Part shown: in pieces, positions 42,127 through 50,068 of the stretch | Layout of the letters: every line of letters starts with the position of its first letter | Position numbering within the stretch: the stretch's first letter is position 1 | NCBI RefSeq assembly: GCF_020080045.1 | Contig: NZ_CP083451.1 | Span: 248,001 to 312,000, forward strand | Length of the DNA: 64,000 nt | Direction of reading: 5' to 3' | Source of the DNA: Comamonas odontotermitis | GTDB taxonomy: Bacteria > Pseudomonadota > Gammaproteobacteria > Burkholderiales > Burkholderiaceae_C | Notes under the pieces: model-generated | Databases searched by the model: none | What the model was told of the DNA's origin: nothing | What the model saw: only the letters and a program-made list of their open reading frames with translations | Made by a program: the position numbers and the translations under genes

Positions 42127-42188
42127 GTGTTTTTGGCCTCTGGTGCTCTACTAGTGGGCGCTATGCGCTACCAAAACGATAGTTATTT
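42127..42188. repeat. Dispersed repeat copy overlapping the fpr stop
   Basis: TTTTTGGCCTCTGGTGCTC, then GGGCGCTATGCGCTACC, then AAAACGATAGTTATTTTTC. The last part contains the TAA stop of fpr (complement of 42183-42185), so the repeat defines the end of that protein. Confidence 0.55.
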
Positions 42189-42956
42189 TTCGACAAAGGC
42201 GCGTTCGACGACGAAGTCGCCAGGGGTGGAGGTGTTGCCTTCCTTGAAGCCGCGCGACTCGAGCAGTTCCTTGAGCTCGGCCAGCATGGCAGGGCTGCCG
42301 CAGAGCATGACGCGGTCGGTGTCGGGGTTCAACTCGGGCAGGCCGATGTTCTGGGGGAAGGTGCCAGCATTGATCTGGTTGGAGATGCGGCCCTGGTTGC
42401 GGAAAGGCTCGCGCGTGACCGTGGGGTAGTAGATGAGCTTGTCCTTGACGATTTCGCCCAGGAATTCGTGGTTGGGCAGCTCTTCCTCCAGCAGCTGCTG
42501 GTAGGCGAGCTCCTGCACCTGGCGCACGCCGTGCACGACGACCACTTTCTCGAAGCGCTCATAGGTTTCGGGGTCGCGCGCCACCGACAGCCAGGGCGCC
42601 AGGCCTGTGCCCGTGCCGATCAGGTACAGATTCTTGCCGGGCAGCAGGTAATCCACCAGCAGGGTGCCGGTGGGCTTCTTGCCGACGATGATGGTGTCGC
42701 CCACCTGGATGTGCTGCAGCTTGCTGGTGAGTGGGCCGTTGTCCACCTTGATCGACAGGAACTCGAGGTGCTCTTCGTAGTTGGGGCTGGCGATGGAGTA
42801 GGCGCGCAGCAGGTTCTTGCCGTCGACCTTGAGGCCGATCATGGTGAAGTGGCCGCTGGAGAAGCGCAGCGCCGGGTCGCGCGTGGTGGTGAAGGAAAAG
42901 AGGCGATCGGTCCAGTGGTGGACGGAGAGGACACGTTCTTCGAGAAAAGCGCTCAT
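42183..42956 (-). CDS. fpr: Ferredoxin/flavodoxin-NADP reductase
   Basis: 257 residues of the bacterial Fpr type. The FAD-binding motif is LLRAYSIASPNYEEHLEF, the NADP site is LIGTGTGLAPWLSV with CGSPAMLAELKELLE, and the C-terminus ends in an aromatic-containing VVERAFVEK tail, as in subclass I/II bacterial enzymes. It moves electrons between NADPH and ferredoxin or flavodoxin, often for oxidative-stress defence. The 520-nt gap upstream holds a promoter region and a MITE-like element. The last codon and stop lie within a dispersed repeat. Confidence 0.93.
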   Translation of the reverse strand: MSAFLEERVLSVHHWTDRLFSFTTTRDPALRFSSGHFTMIGLKVDGKNLLRAYSIASPNYEEHLEFLSIKVDNGPLTSKLQHIQVGDTIIVGKKPTGTLLVDYLLPGKNLYLIGTGTGLAPWLSVARDPETYERFEKVVVVHGVRQVQELAYQQLLEEELPNHEFLGEIVKDKLIYYPTVTREPFRNQGRISNQINAGTFPQNIGLPELNPDTDRVMLCGSPAMLAELKELLESRGFKEGNTSTPGDFVVERAFVEK

Positions 42957-43293
42957 GACAATGCAGGTTCAAAAATGGCTGCTGCAAAGGGCGCGGAAAT
43001 GGCGCTGCGGCAGTCTGGGTTGGTCTTGGAGCGTGCGGAAGATCTTCTGGCGCCAATGCTGAGATCGAAAACACGCTCCTGTATATCTATAAACGCTATT
43101 GTTCACTATTCATACAACTTAAACGTCATATGGGCATATCGTCGTGTTCATATCAGGGGTATCGGCCCTCTGGGCACGGGGGATGCGCAGCTGTCTGCGG
43201 GCCGTGCAGGGGTGCTTGGCTGTGGAATTTTCCGCACACCCCGCCGCTGGCTGGCACTTGCGGCGAAAATAGCCCGCCAAAGGCGTGCCCGAC

Positions 43294-43309
43294 GTAAACA
43301 CGTTCTAAG
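43294..43309 (+). repeat. 16-base repeat, left copy
   Basis: GTAAACACGTTCTAAG here is the exact reverse complement of 47742-47757. The two copies bracket the Liv-type transporter and the convergent DUF gene. Confidence 0.7.
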
Positions 43310-43430
43310 AGCCGCTAACACAACCCAGCAAATCGTAGATTTGCGGTTGAGACGAGGCGCGAAGCCGCAGGCAGTACAGACGTACGACAAGGCGAAGCAA
43401 CGACGTATCAAGGGTTGTGTTAACGGCTCT
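43308..43430. mobile_element. MITE-like element with 19-bp terminal inverted repeats
   Basis: The ends 43308-43326 and 43412-43430 are inverted repeats of 19 bases with one mismatch (AGAGCCG-y-TAACACAACCC). The interior has several small palindromes (AAATCGTAGATTTGC, GTACAGACGTAC). It encodes nothing and is about 123 bp, the size of a non-autonomous element. TAAG-like bases flank both ends but a target duplication is not certain. Confidence 0.6.
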
Positions 43431-43476
43431 AAGAGGTGGCACAGGACCGGTTCTTTGAGTTCAGGAGACTTATCCC

Positions 43477-44679
43477 ATGACAACCCGTTTGGCAATGCGT
43501 GCTGTGGCCTGGTCAGCAGCCCTGGTGTGTTCGGCTGGTGCCCATGCAGAAGGCACCATCAAGATCGGCGAGATCAACAGCTACAAGAGTCAGCCTGCGT
43601 TTCTGGAGCCCTACAAGCGCGGCATGGAGCTGGCGATTGACGAGGTGAACAAGGCAGGCGGCGTAGGTGGCAAAAAGCTGGAGCTGATCACCCGTGACGA
43701 CAACGCCAACCCCGGCGATACCGTGCGCGTGGCCGAGGAGCTGATCGCGCGTGAGAAGGTCGATGTGCTGGCGGGCGGCTTTCTGTCGAACACCGGCATG
43801 GCGCTGACCGATTTCGCCAAGCAGAAGAAGTTCTTCTACCTGGCCACCGAGCCGCTCACCGACAAGATGGTGTGGAGCAACGGCAATGCCTATACCTTCC
43901 GCCTGCGGCCATCGACCTATATGCAGGTGTCGATGCTGGTGGAGGAGGCCTTGAAGCTGAAGAAGAAGCGCTGGGCACTGGTCTACCCCAACTACGAATA
44001 CGGCCAGTCGTCGGTCGCCACCTTCAAGGCCAAGATGAAGGCGGCGCAGCCCGATATTGAATTCGTGACCGAGCAGGCCACGGTGCAGGGCAAGGTCGAC
44101 GCGGGCAGCGTGGTGCAGGCGCTGGCCGACGCCAAGCCCGACGCCATCTTCAACGTGCTGTTTGCCACCGACCTGACCAAGTTCGTGCGCGAAGGCAATA
44201 CGCGCGGCCTGTTCAAGGGCCGCCCGGTGGTGAGCGTGCTGAGCGGCGAGCCTGAGTACCTGGATGCCTTGAAGAGTGAAACGCCCGATGGCTGGATCGT
44301 GACGGGCTACCCGGTGCACACGCTCAAGACGCCCGAGCACAAGGCTTTCTTCGACGCCTACCAGGCCAGGTACAAGGATTACCCGCGCCAGGGATCGGTG
44401 GTGGGCTACGCGGGCATCAAGTCGCTGGCCGAAGGCATCAAAAAAGCGGGTAGCACCGAGACCGAAGCGCTGGTCAAGGCCTTTGAGGGGCTGGAGGTGG
44501 TTTCGCCCTTTGGCAAGATCACCTGGCGCGCCCAGGATCACCAGTCGACCATGGGCGCCTTTGTGGGCCGGCTCAAGAAAGTCAAGGGCAAGGGCGAGCT
44601 GGTGGACTATGTGTACCGCGATGGCAAGGATTACCTGCCCTCGGATGATGAGGTGAAAAAGCTGCGGCCGAATCCATGA
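43477..44679 (+). CDS. ABC transporter substrate-binding protein, LivK-like
   Basis: 400 residues with a signal peptide (TRLAMRAVAWSAALVCSAGAHA). The mature part is a Leu/Ile/Val-binding-type fold: IKIGEINSYKSQPAFLEPYKRGMELA, KLELITRDDNANPGDTVRVAEELI, VDVLAGGFLSNTGMAL, WALVYPNYEYGQSS. This group binds amino acids, amides or small aromatic acids. CAGGAG precedes the ATG. The fused permease gene follows after 127 nt on the same strand. Ligand unknown. Confidence 0.92.
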   Translation: MTTRLAMRAVAWSAALVCSAGAHAEGTIKIGEINSYKSQPAFLEPYKRGMELAIDEVNKAGGVGGKKLELITRDDNANPGDTVRVAEELIAREKVDVLAGGFLSNTGMALTDFAKQKKFFYLATEPLTDKMVWSNGNAYTFRLRPSTYMQVSMLVEEALKLKKKRWALVYPNYEYGQSSVATFKAKMKAAQPDIEFVTEQATVQGKVDAGSVVQALADAKPDAIFNVLFATDLTKFVREGNTRGLFKGRPVVSVLSGEPEYLDALKSETPDGWIVTGYPVHTLKTPEHKAFFDAYQARYKDYPRQGSVVGYAGIKSLAEGIKKAGSTETEALVKAFEGLEVVSPFGKITWRAQDHQSTMGAFVGRLKKVKGKGELVDYVYRDGKDYLPSDDEVKKLRPNP

Positions 44680-44806
44680 CGCACCCCCTGTGCCGCTGCG
44701 CGGCGGCGCTTCTTCGCCGTCTCGCAGAGCGTGAAATATCCTCCCCCTGTGGCGCTGCACGCCTTCCTGCCCCTGCGCCGCACAGCGTTGCGCGGAAACG
44801 GACGCC

Positions 44807-46729
44807 ATGAGTTTTTCCGGCCTGTTGGTTCAACTGCTGGGGGGCCTGGCGGGGGCTTCGTCGCTGTTTCTGGTGGCGGCGGGTCTGTCGCTGATCTTTG
44901 GCGTGTGCCGCATCGTCAACTTTGCCCATGGCTCGTTCTACATGGTGGGGCTGTATGCGGCCTATGCCATTGCCGAGGCGTTGCTGCCGCTGGCAACCTG
45001 GGGCGAAGGCTGGGCGTTCTGGCTGTCGATTCCGCTCGCCGCCCTCGGTGTGGGGATGCTGGGTGCGGTGGTGGAGGTGCTGCTGCTGCGCCGCATCTAC
45101 AAGGCGCCAGAGCTTTTTCAGCTGCTGGCCACGTTTGCGCTGGTGCTGGTCATCAAGGACGCGGTGCTGTGGCTGTGCGGGCCTGATGAACTGCTGGGCC
45201 CGCGCGCGCCGGGGCTGGGCGGCGCGGTCGATATCCTGGGGCGCGCGTTTCCTTCTTATGATCTATTTTTGATAGCAGCTGGCCCTCTGGTGTTGGGCGC
45301 TACCTGGCTTTTATTGCACAAGACACGCTTTGGCATGCTGGTGCGCGCTGCCACCCAGGACCGCGAGATGGTGGGCGCGCTGGGCGTGCGCCAGGCCTGG
45401 CTGTTCACCGCAGTGTTTGCCTTGGGCGCGGCGCTGGCAGGCCTGGGCGGCGCGCTGCAACTGCCGCGCGAGCCCGCCACGCTGGAGCTGGATCTGCAGA
45501 CCATCGGCTCGGCCTTCGTCGTGGTGGTGGTGGGCGGCATGGGGTCGCTCACCGGCGCCTTCGTGGCCGCGCTCCTGGTGTCGGTGGTCAAGGCCGTCTG
45601 CGTGTGGCTGGGCGTGGTACAGATTGCCGGGGTGGATGTGGCCTTTCCGCAGCTGACCCTGATGGTGGATTTTCTGGTGATGGCCGTGGTGCTGGTGGTA
45701 CGGCCCTGGGGCCTCTTTGGCAAGCCGCAGGCGGCCAGCCGCACGCAGGGCCTGCGCGAACAACCCCTGCACCCGCTGCAGCCGGCGTTCTGGGCCGCGG
45801 GCGGGGTGCTGCTGCTGGGCTTGCTGGCGCTGCCGTGGGTGGTGGGGGCCGATTCGTACACGCTGGTGCTGCTGGTCGATCTGCTGATTGCAGCGCTGTT
45901 TGCCGCGAGCCTGCATTTCCTCATGGGTCCTGCGGGTCTGTATTCGTTTGGCCACGCGGCCTACTTTGGCCTGGGCGCCTATGGCGCGGCCCTGCTGCTG
46001 TCGGCGCTGCATTTGCCCATGGAACTGGCGCTGCTGCTGGCGCCCCTGGCCGCTGCCGCGGGCGGCCTGTTGTTTGGCTGGTTTGCCGTGCGGCTGACCG
46101 GGGTGTACTTTTCCATGCTGACCCTGGCCTTTGCGCAGATCACCTGGGCCACCACCTTCCAGTGGGATTCCGTCACTGGCGGCAGCAATGGCCTGACGGG
46201 TGTGTGGCCTGCCGCCTGGCTGGAAGACAAGCGCTGGTTCTACCTGCTGACACTGGCGCTGGTGACCGCAGGCGTGCTGTGGCTGTGGCGCGTGCTGTAC
46301 GCCCCGCTGGGCTATGCACTGCGGGCCGGGCGCGATTCACCACTGCGGGCCGAGGCGATCGGTATTCCGGTTGCCAAGGTGCAATGGCTGGGCTTTGTGC
46401 TGGCGTCCGGGGTGGCCGGTCTGGCGGGCGCGCTGTTTGCTTTTTCCAAGGGCAGCATTTCGCCGGAAACCATGTCGGTGGCCAAATCCGTTGATGGGCT
46501 GGTGATGGTGCTGCTCGGGGGTGTGCAGACCCTGGTGGGCCCGGTGGTGGGCGCGTTCAGCTTCACCTGGCTGCACGATGCGCTGGCGCGCAATACCGAT
46601 TACTGGCGCGCGGCGCTGGGCGGCGTGATTTTGCTGCTGGTGCTGATCTTCCCGCAGGGCATTGCAGGCTACGCCGCGCAGTGGAGCGCCTGGTGGAAAG
46701 CGCGGGGCGAGGCCCGGCTTCCCCGTTAG
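44807..46729 (+). CDS. Fused LivH-LivM-type ABC permease
   Basis: 640 residues, about twice one permease. Residues 1-300 are LivH-like (AGLSLIFGVCRIVNFAHGSFYMVG, LVRAATQDREMVGALGV, VVVVVGGMGSLTGAFVAALL); residues from about 330 are LivM-like (GPAGLYSFGHAAYFGLGAYGAALL, RAEAIGIPVAKVQWLGFVLASGVAGLAGALFAF, VMVLLGGVQTLVGPVVGAF). Fusion of both halves is known in this superfamily. It forms the membrane channel for the adjacent binding protein. No livG or livF ATPase gene follows: the next gene is convergent and its stop directly abuts this one. ATPases must come from elsewhere or the system is defunct. Confidence 0.92.
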   Translation: MSFSGLLVQLLGGLAGASSLFLVAAGLSLIFGVCRIVNFAHGSFYMVGLYAAYAIAEALLPLATWGEGWAFWLSIPLAALGVGMLGAVVEVLLLRRIYKAPELFQLLATFALVLVIKDAVLWLCGPDELLGPRAPGLGGAVDILGRAFPSYDLFLIAAGPLVLGATWLLLHKTRFGMLVRAATQDREMVGALGVRQAWLFTAVFALGAALAGLGGALQLPREPATLELDLQTIGSAFVVVVVGGMGSLTGAFVAALLVSVVKAVCVWLGVVQIAGVDVAFPQLTLMVDFLVMAVVLVVRPWGLFGKPQAASRTQGLREQPLHPLQPAFWAAGGVLLLGLLALPWVVGADSYTLVLLVDLLIAALFAASLHFLMGPAGLYSFGHAAYFGLGAYGAALLLSALHLPMELALLLAPLAAAAGGLLFGWFAVRLTGVYFSMLTLAFAQITWATTFQWDSVTGGSNGLTGVWPAAWLEDKRWFYLLTLALVTAGVLWLWRVLYAPLGYALRAGRDSPLRAEAIGIPVAKVQWLGFVLASGVAGLAGALFAFSKGSISPETMSVAKSVDGLVMVLLGGVQTLVGPVVGAFSFTWLHDALARNTDYWRAALGGVILLLVLIFPQGIAGYAAQWSAWWKARGEARLPR

Positions 46730-46738
46730 CTAGCGGGG
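46721..46738. terminator. Palindrome holding both stop codons of convergent genes
   Basis: CCCCGTTAGCTAGCGGGG is palindromic apart from one base pair. The TAG of the permease (46727-46729) and that of the leftward gene (46730-46732) lie back to back at its centre. It has no T-run, so terminator function is uncertain. Confidence 0.4.
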
Positions 46739-47668
46739 CTGAAGCTTCACCAGGGCCAGATTGGCGATACCCGCAGCCGCTGGCGTAGCCCGGCCATGGG
46801 CCACCTGGGCGAACAGCTCTGTAGCCATCCGCCCCACGCAGCGGCCCGCTTGCCATACGGGCATGGCAAGCGGCAGCAAGGTGATGTTCTGCCGCGCCTG
46901 CGCCATGAAGGGGTCGGCCGACGCGACGCGCTCCACGCGCCATTGCGCATCCACGTACACGGCGTCGGCGGCAGCGGGCTCCACTGGGATGACATCCGTC
47001 AATTGCAGCATCTGGTAGCGGGCAGGGTGCCCCGTTTGGTCCAGCACGGCGCGCAGCATGCTTTGCACACATTCCGCCACCGCCGGTGCGGGCTGGATGG
47101 CATTGTGCAGAAATGCAAAGCCAGCCTGCGCCTCATCCGTGCTGTGCCATAGGCCTGCGCCTGTATCGCCGCGCTGCTGCACGCGCGCACTGTTGCCGCA
47201 GCCGATCTGGCCCAGTGCATTGATGGCGATCAAGCCTGCATCGGCCTGGGGGTGGGCGGCCAGCACCTGATCGACGGCTGCCTGGGGGGGTATGCCGGTG
47301 GCCAGCAGGGCGAGCACGCGCTGGTTCAGCGGCTCCTGGTGAATGGCGCCGGGGCGGTTGGGCAGGCGGTGGCCGGTGACCAGGCCCACACCGTCGCGCC
47401 CCGGCAGAAATTGCATGAGTGGCTCGGGCCGCTCGGGCCCGCTGGTGATGACTGCGGCGTGCGTGGCTGCCAGCCATACAGGTGGAATCTGCAGCGCCGT
47501 GATGCCGCCCTGCTGGCCCCAGCAATGGTGCACCTGGCCAGCTGCATCGATGACTGCAAACACCGCAAAGCCGCCGATCTCGCCCCGGCCCAGCAGTTCC
47601 GCCGCGATCACCGCCTGGCGCACGGCGGCGCCCGCCTGTGGCCCGTGGGCCGCGATTCCTAAAGTCAT
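46730..47668 (-). CDS. Conserved hypothetical protein, possibly DUF6963/Ntn-hydrolase-like
   Basis: 312 residues, no signal peptide or membrane helix. It begins TLGIAAHGPQAGAAVRQAVIAAELLGRGEIGGFAVF; later parts include AAVITSGPERPEPLMQFLPGRDGVGLVTGHRLPN and HPQADAGLIAINALGQIGCGNSARV. I recall similar proteins in Bordetella and relatives next to Liv-type transporters, annotated as a domain of unknown function; the central GLIAIN region is faintly like Ntn hydrolases. A role in metabolism of the transporter's ligand is a guess. It converges on the permease with no gap, so it has its own promoter on the right. Confidence 0.55.
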   Translation of the reverse strand: MTLGIAAHGPQAGAAVRQAVIAAELLGRGEIGGFAVFAVIDAAGQVHHCWGQQGGITALQIPPVWLAATHAAVITSGPERPEPLMQFLPGRDGVGLVTGHRLPNRPGAIHQEPLNQRVLALLATGIPPQAAVDQVLAAHPQADAGLIAINALGQIGCGNSARVQQRGDTGAGLWHSTDEAQAGFAFLHNAIQPAPAVAECVQSMLRAVLDQTGHPARYQMLQLTDVIPVEPAAADAVYVDAQWRVERVASADPFMAQARQNITLLPLAMPVWQAGRCVGRMATELFAQVAHGRATPAAAGIANLALVKLQPR

Positions 47669-47741
47669 TCCACCCCTGCTCTGGTGTGTGCAAAGCGCAG
47701 ATCATCGCAAAGAACGGCGGGGCTGAACAGCAGGCGCTGCC

Positions 47742-47757
47742 CTTAGAACGTGTTTAC
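47742..47757 (-). repeat. 16-base repeat, right copy
   Basis: CTTAGAACGTGTTTAC, the exact reverse complement of 43294-43309. Confidence 0.7.
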
Positions 47758-47772
47758 ATGTGCCGAGGCCAG

Positions 47773-47804
47773 AAAAAACGCCCTGGGCGTATGGCCGCAG
47801 GGCG
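47773..47804 (-). terminator. Rho-independent terminator of the DUF3761-like gene
   Basis: CGCCCTG (47779-47785) pairs with CAGGGCG (47798-47804). Read leftward the stem is followed by six T. It lies 35 nt beyond the stop at 47840. Confidence 0.75.
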
Positions 47805-47839
47805 CTGGTGGGGTTCGGGAAGGGGGAGCCGGGAGCGAC

Positions 47840-48328
47840 TCAGGCGCTGCAGGCCTTGCTGCCCTTGGCAGCGTGCATGCCCTTGGCCTTGGCGTCGGCC
47901 TCGCTCATGTATTCGCCATTCTTGGTGGTGCCGTAGTAGCGGTCGCCCTGGCAGTGGTAGACCTTGGTGTTGTTGTTGGCCCAGACCTTGCCTGCGCCGC
48001 CGCCAGGGGCTGCGGTCTTGGCGGGCGCCGGTACTGCTCCTGCTTTGGGAGCGGCTGCCGCAGGTGCAGCGGCTGCTGGTACTGCTTTTGACTCTGCTGC
48101 GGGTGCAGCGCTGGCGCCGCCGCTCTTGTCAATGCCCTTGTGGCCCTTGCATGCGCCCTTGGAGGTTTCTGCCTGCACGCTGGTGCCATCCTTGCACAGG
48201 AAGGTCTGCATGGCAGCAGCGGGTTTGGCGGCGGCGGGCGCCGCAGCGGCGGCTGGGGTTTGTGCAAAGGCGGCGGCGGTGCCGCACAGGGCGACGGTGG
48301 CGATCCAAGCTTTCCATGTATTGCGCAT
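47840..48328 (-). CDS. Exported Ala-rich protein with DUF3761-like segments
   Basis: 162 residues with a signal peptide (NTWKAWIATVALCGTAAAFA). Two small cysteine-bearing modules flank a low-complexity Ala/Pro linker of about 45 residues: an N-terminal one (MQTFLCKDGTSVQAETSKGACKGHKG) and a C-terminal one (KVYHCQGDRYYGTTKNGEYMSEADAKAKG). Both look like the short repeats found in DUF3761 proteins of Xanthomonas and Comamonadaceae. CAGGAG precedes the ATG. It is probably periplasmic; function unknown. A terminator follows. Confidence 0.72.
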   Translation of the reverse strand: MRNTWKAWIATVALCGTAAAFAQTPAAAAAPAAAKPAAAMQTFLCKDGTSVQAETSKGACKGHKGIDKSGGASAAPAAESKAVPAAAAPAAAAPKAGAVPAPAKTAAPGGGAGKVWANNNTKVYHCQGDRYYGTTKNGEYMSEADAKAKGMHAAKGSKACSA

Positions 48329-48464
48329 AAAGCACTCCTGTTATCGGTGTGAAGGCTGTTAATTGCCAGGTGCTGGGCAACTGCTGCACCCAAAGGCCAT
48401 GCCATGCTGCGCCTGCGGCATGCAAAAAACAAGTGCAAGCGCGGTGTGCGTCGACAGGCGGCTG

Positions 48465-50051
48465 TCAGTTGTTTGCACTTGGCGACACCGGGGGCACGTC
48501 GGCAAGGCCTGGATACAGGGTCTGCAGCGCCTGCTGCAGGCATTCGCCCAGCAGGAGCTGCAGCGATTGAAGGTGAGCGTTGCGGGTGGCATCGGCCATG
48601 GGCGCATCCTTTTCCTGCGCGCCGATGGCCGCCCACAGCGCCTGCCACTGGCTGGCATGGGCCTGCACGGCAGCCTGCACAGCGTCGTTCCACTGCACGG
48701 GTGCGCCGGGGCTGGTATAGCGACCACGCCCCCGGCCAAAATGCGATATCACCACGTACTTGAGTAGCGCCTGGTTGGCCAGCGCCGTCAGATAGTCGGG
48801 CGACAGGCGAAAGCGCTGCTCCTCCTGGTCAAATACCTTGTTGGCGCCCCAGGCGGCGCCAGCAAAGGTGATGGCGCCCACCAGCGCGCCAACGAGTGCA
48901 CCGGCGCCCAGCGTCATGCCGCCGGCCACCATGTCGGCGCCCAGGCCGGTGGCAGCACCCGCCGTGACTGCGCCCCACAGGCTGGCGCTTTGCGGGTCGA
49001 TGGGCGTGCTGATCTTGAGTTGGTCCTTGAGCTGCTGCTGGATCTGGCTGGCGGCCTGGCCGTCGAGGTGGTGCAGTGCAAGCAGGGTTTGCGTGCTGGC
49101 AATGTCGGCCTGCTGCAGGGATTGCGTGAGCCGCTGCATGGCAGCAGCCTGCTGCGGGCTGATGGCGTCGTCGGCGGCGGGTTTGCCGCGCACCGCTTGG
49201 GTGACCTGGGTCAAGGTATTGCCGAGCTTGCCCCAGGCCCGCTGCCACAGCTTGCTGTCTTCGGCCTCGGCCACTTCCTGCGCGGTTGCGGCATGCAGCA
49301 ATTGTTCGGCCAGCGCCTGCAGGCTGGCGGATTCGCGCTGTCGCTGGGCGCTGGCGCGCTCGTGCAGCAGGCGCAGGTAGGCGGGTTGCTTGGCATCGGG
49401 CAGCAGCGGTGTGATCCGCTCCAGCACCTGCTTTTCGTGCCACCAGCTGCGGGTGAAGGCGTCGAGCACCTGCACGCCTTTGACGGTGCCTGCAAACTCG
49501 GTCGTCGCCGCGCGCCAGCGTTGCAGGTCGGCGGCCGTCTGCGTGGCAGAGGTGTCGCTGCCGATCTGGTTGAGCAGCACCAGCACGGGTTTGTCCATCC
49601 ACTGAAGGATGCGCATTTCGCTGGCCCAGTAGCCGGCGTCCTGCGGGTCCTCGGCAGCATTCACCAGGTAGAGCATCACATCGGCATGGTCGCGCGCGGC
49701 CAGCAGGGCGCGCTGGCTCATGTAGAAGGGCTTGTCGCGCCAGCGGTCCCACACATTCGACAGGAACCAGCCCAGCGGGTTGCCTTGCTGGCGCAGGCGG
49801 TTGTAGAGGCGCAGAGAATCGCCAAAGCCCGGCGTGTCCCACAGCCACAGCGTGTCGCCTTGGGCCGTGCGCTGCAGCAGGTAGCGCTGCGATTCGCTGG
49901 TGACGTGGGCGGCATCCTGGATTTCGCCCACATCGCCTTCCACCAACGTGCGGGCGAGCGTGGTCTTGCCAATGTTGGTGTGCGACAGCAGGCACCACTG
50001 GATGGACTGATCGTTGTTGGCGGAGGAGGGCGTTGCGGTATCTGCTGTCAT
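48465..50051 (-). CDS. GTPase-domain protein, DUF3482 family
   Basis: 528 residues. The N-terminus is a TRAFAC-type GTPase: P-loop LLSHTNIGKTTLART (His and Thr where most have Gly and Asn), G3 in WLWDTPGFGDS, G4-like VLVLLNQIGSD. The C-terminal half contains a Gly/Ala-rich hydrophobic segment (GAVTAGAATGLGADMVAGGM and the following GALVGALVGAITFAGA) typical of DUF3482, which may insert into the membrane. It is preceded by a DUF2868 membrane protein gene with a 17-nt gap; these two families regularly occur as a pair in beta-proteobacteria. Role unknown, possibly membrane remodelling or envelope homeostasis. Confidence 0.85.
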   Translation of the reverse strand: MTADTATPSSANNDQSIQWCLLSHTNIGKTTLARTLVEGDVGEIQDAAHVTSESQRYLLQRTAQGDTLWLWDTPGFGDSLRLYNRLRQQGNPLGWFLSNVWDRWRDKPFYMSQRALLAARDHADVMLYLVNAAEDPQDAGYWASEMRILQWMDKPVLVLLNQIGSDTSATQTAADLQRWRAATTEFAGTVKGVQVLDAFTRSWWHEKQVLERITPLLPDAKQPAYLRLLHERASAQRQRESASLQALAEQLLHAATAQEVAEAEDSKLWQRAWGKLGNTLTQVTQAVRGKPAADDAISPQQAAAMQRLTQSLQQADIASTQTLLALHHLDGQAASQIQQQLKDQLKISTPIDPQSASLWGAVTAGAATGLGADMVAGGMTLGAGALVGALVGAITFAGAAWGANKVFDQEEQRFRLSPDYLTALANQALLKYVVISHFGRGRGRYTSPGAPVQWNDAVQAAVQAHASQWQALWAAIGAQEKDAPMADATRNAHLQSLQLLLGECLQQALQTLYPGLADVPPVSPSANN

Positions 50052-50068
50052 GGATGAATACTACAAAA

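Larger units (their letters stand above)
42957..43476. other. Intergenic region between fpr and the Liv-type binding protein
   Basis: 520 bases with no convincing gene. An AT-rich stretch near 43080-43150 is likely to carry the fpr promoter; the right half is occupied by a MITE-like element (43308-43430) and its 16-base flank (43294-43309). Confidence 0.6.

Noticed and set aside
45263..45283. CTATTTTTGATAGCAGCTGGC inside the fused permease, similar to the dispersed repeat
   Set aside because: It encodes YDLFLIAAGP, which is normal for LivH proteins at this place, so I treat the likeness as chance or at most local conversion, not an insertion.
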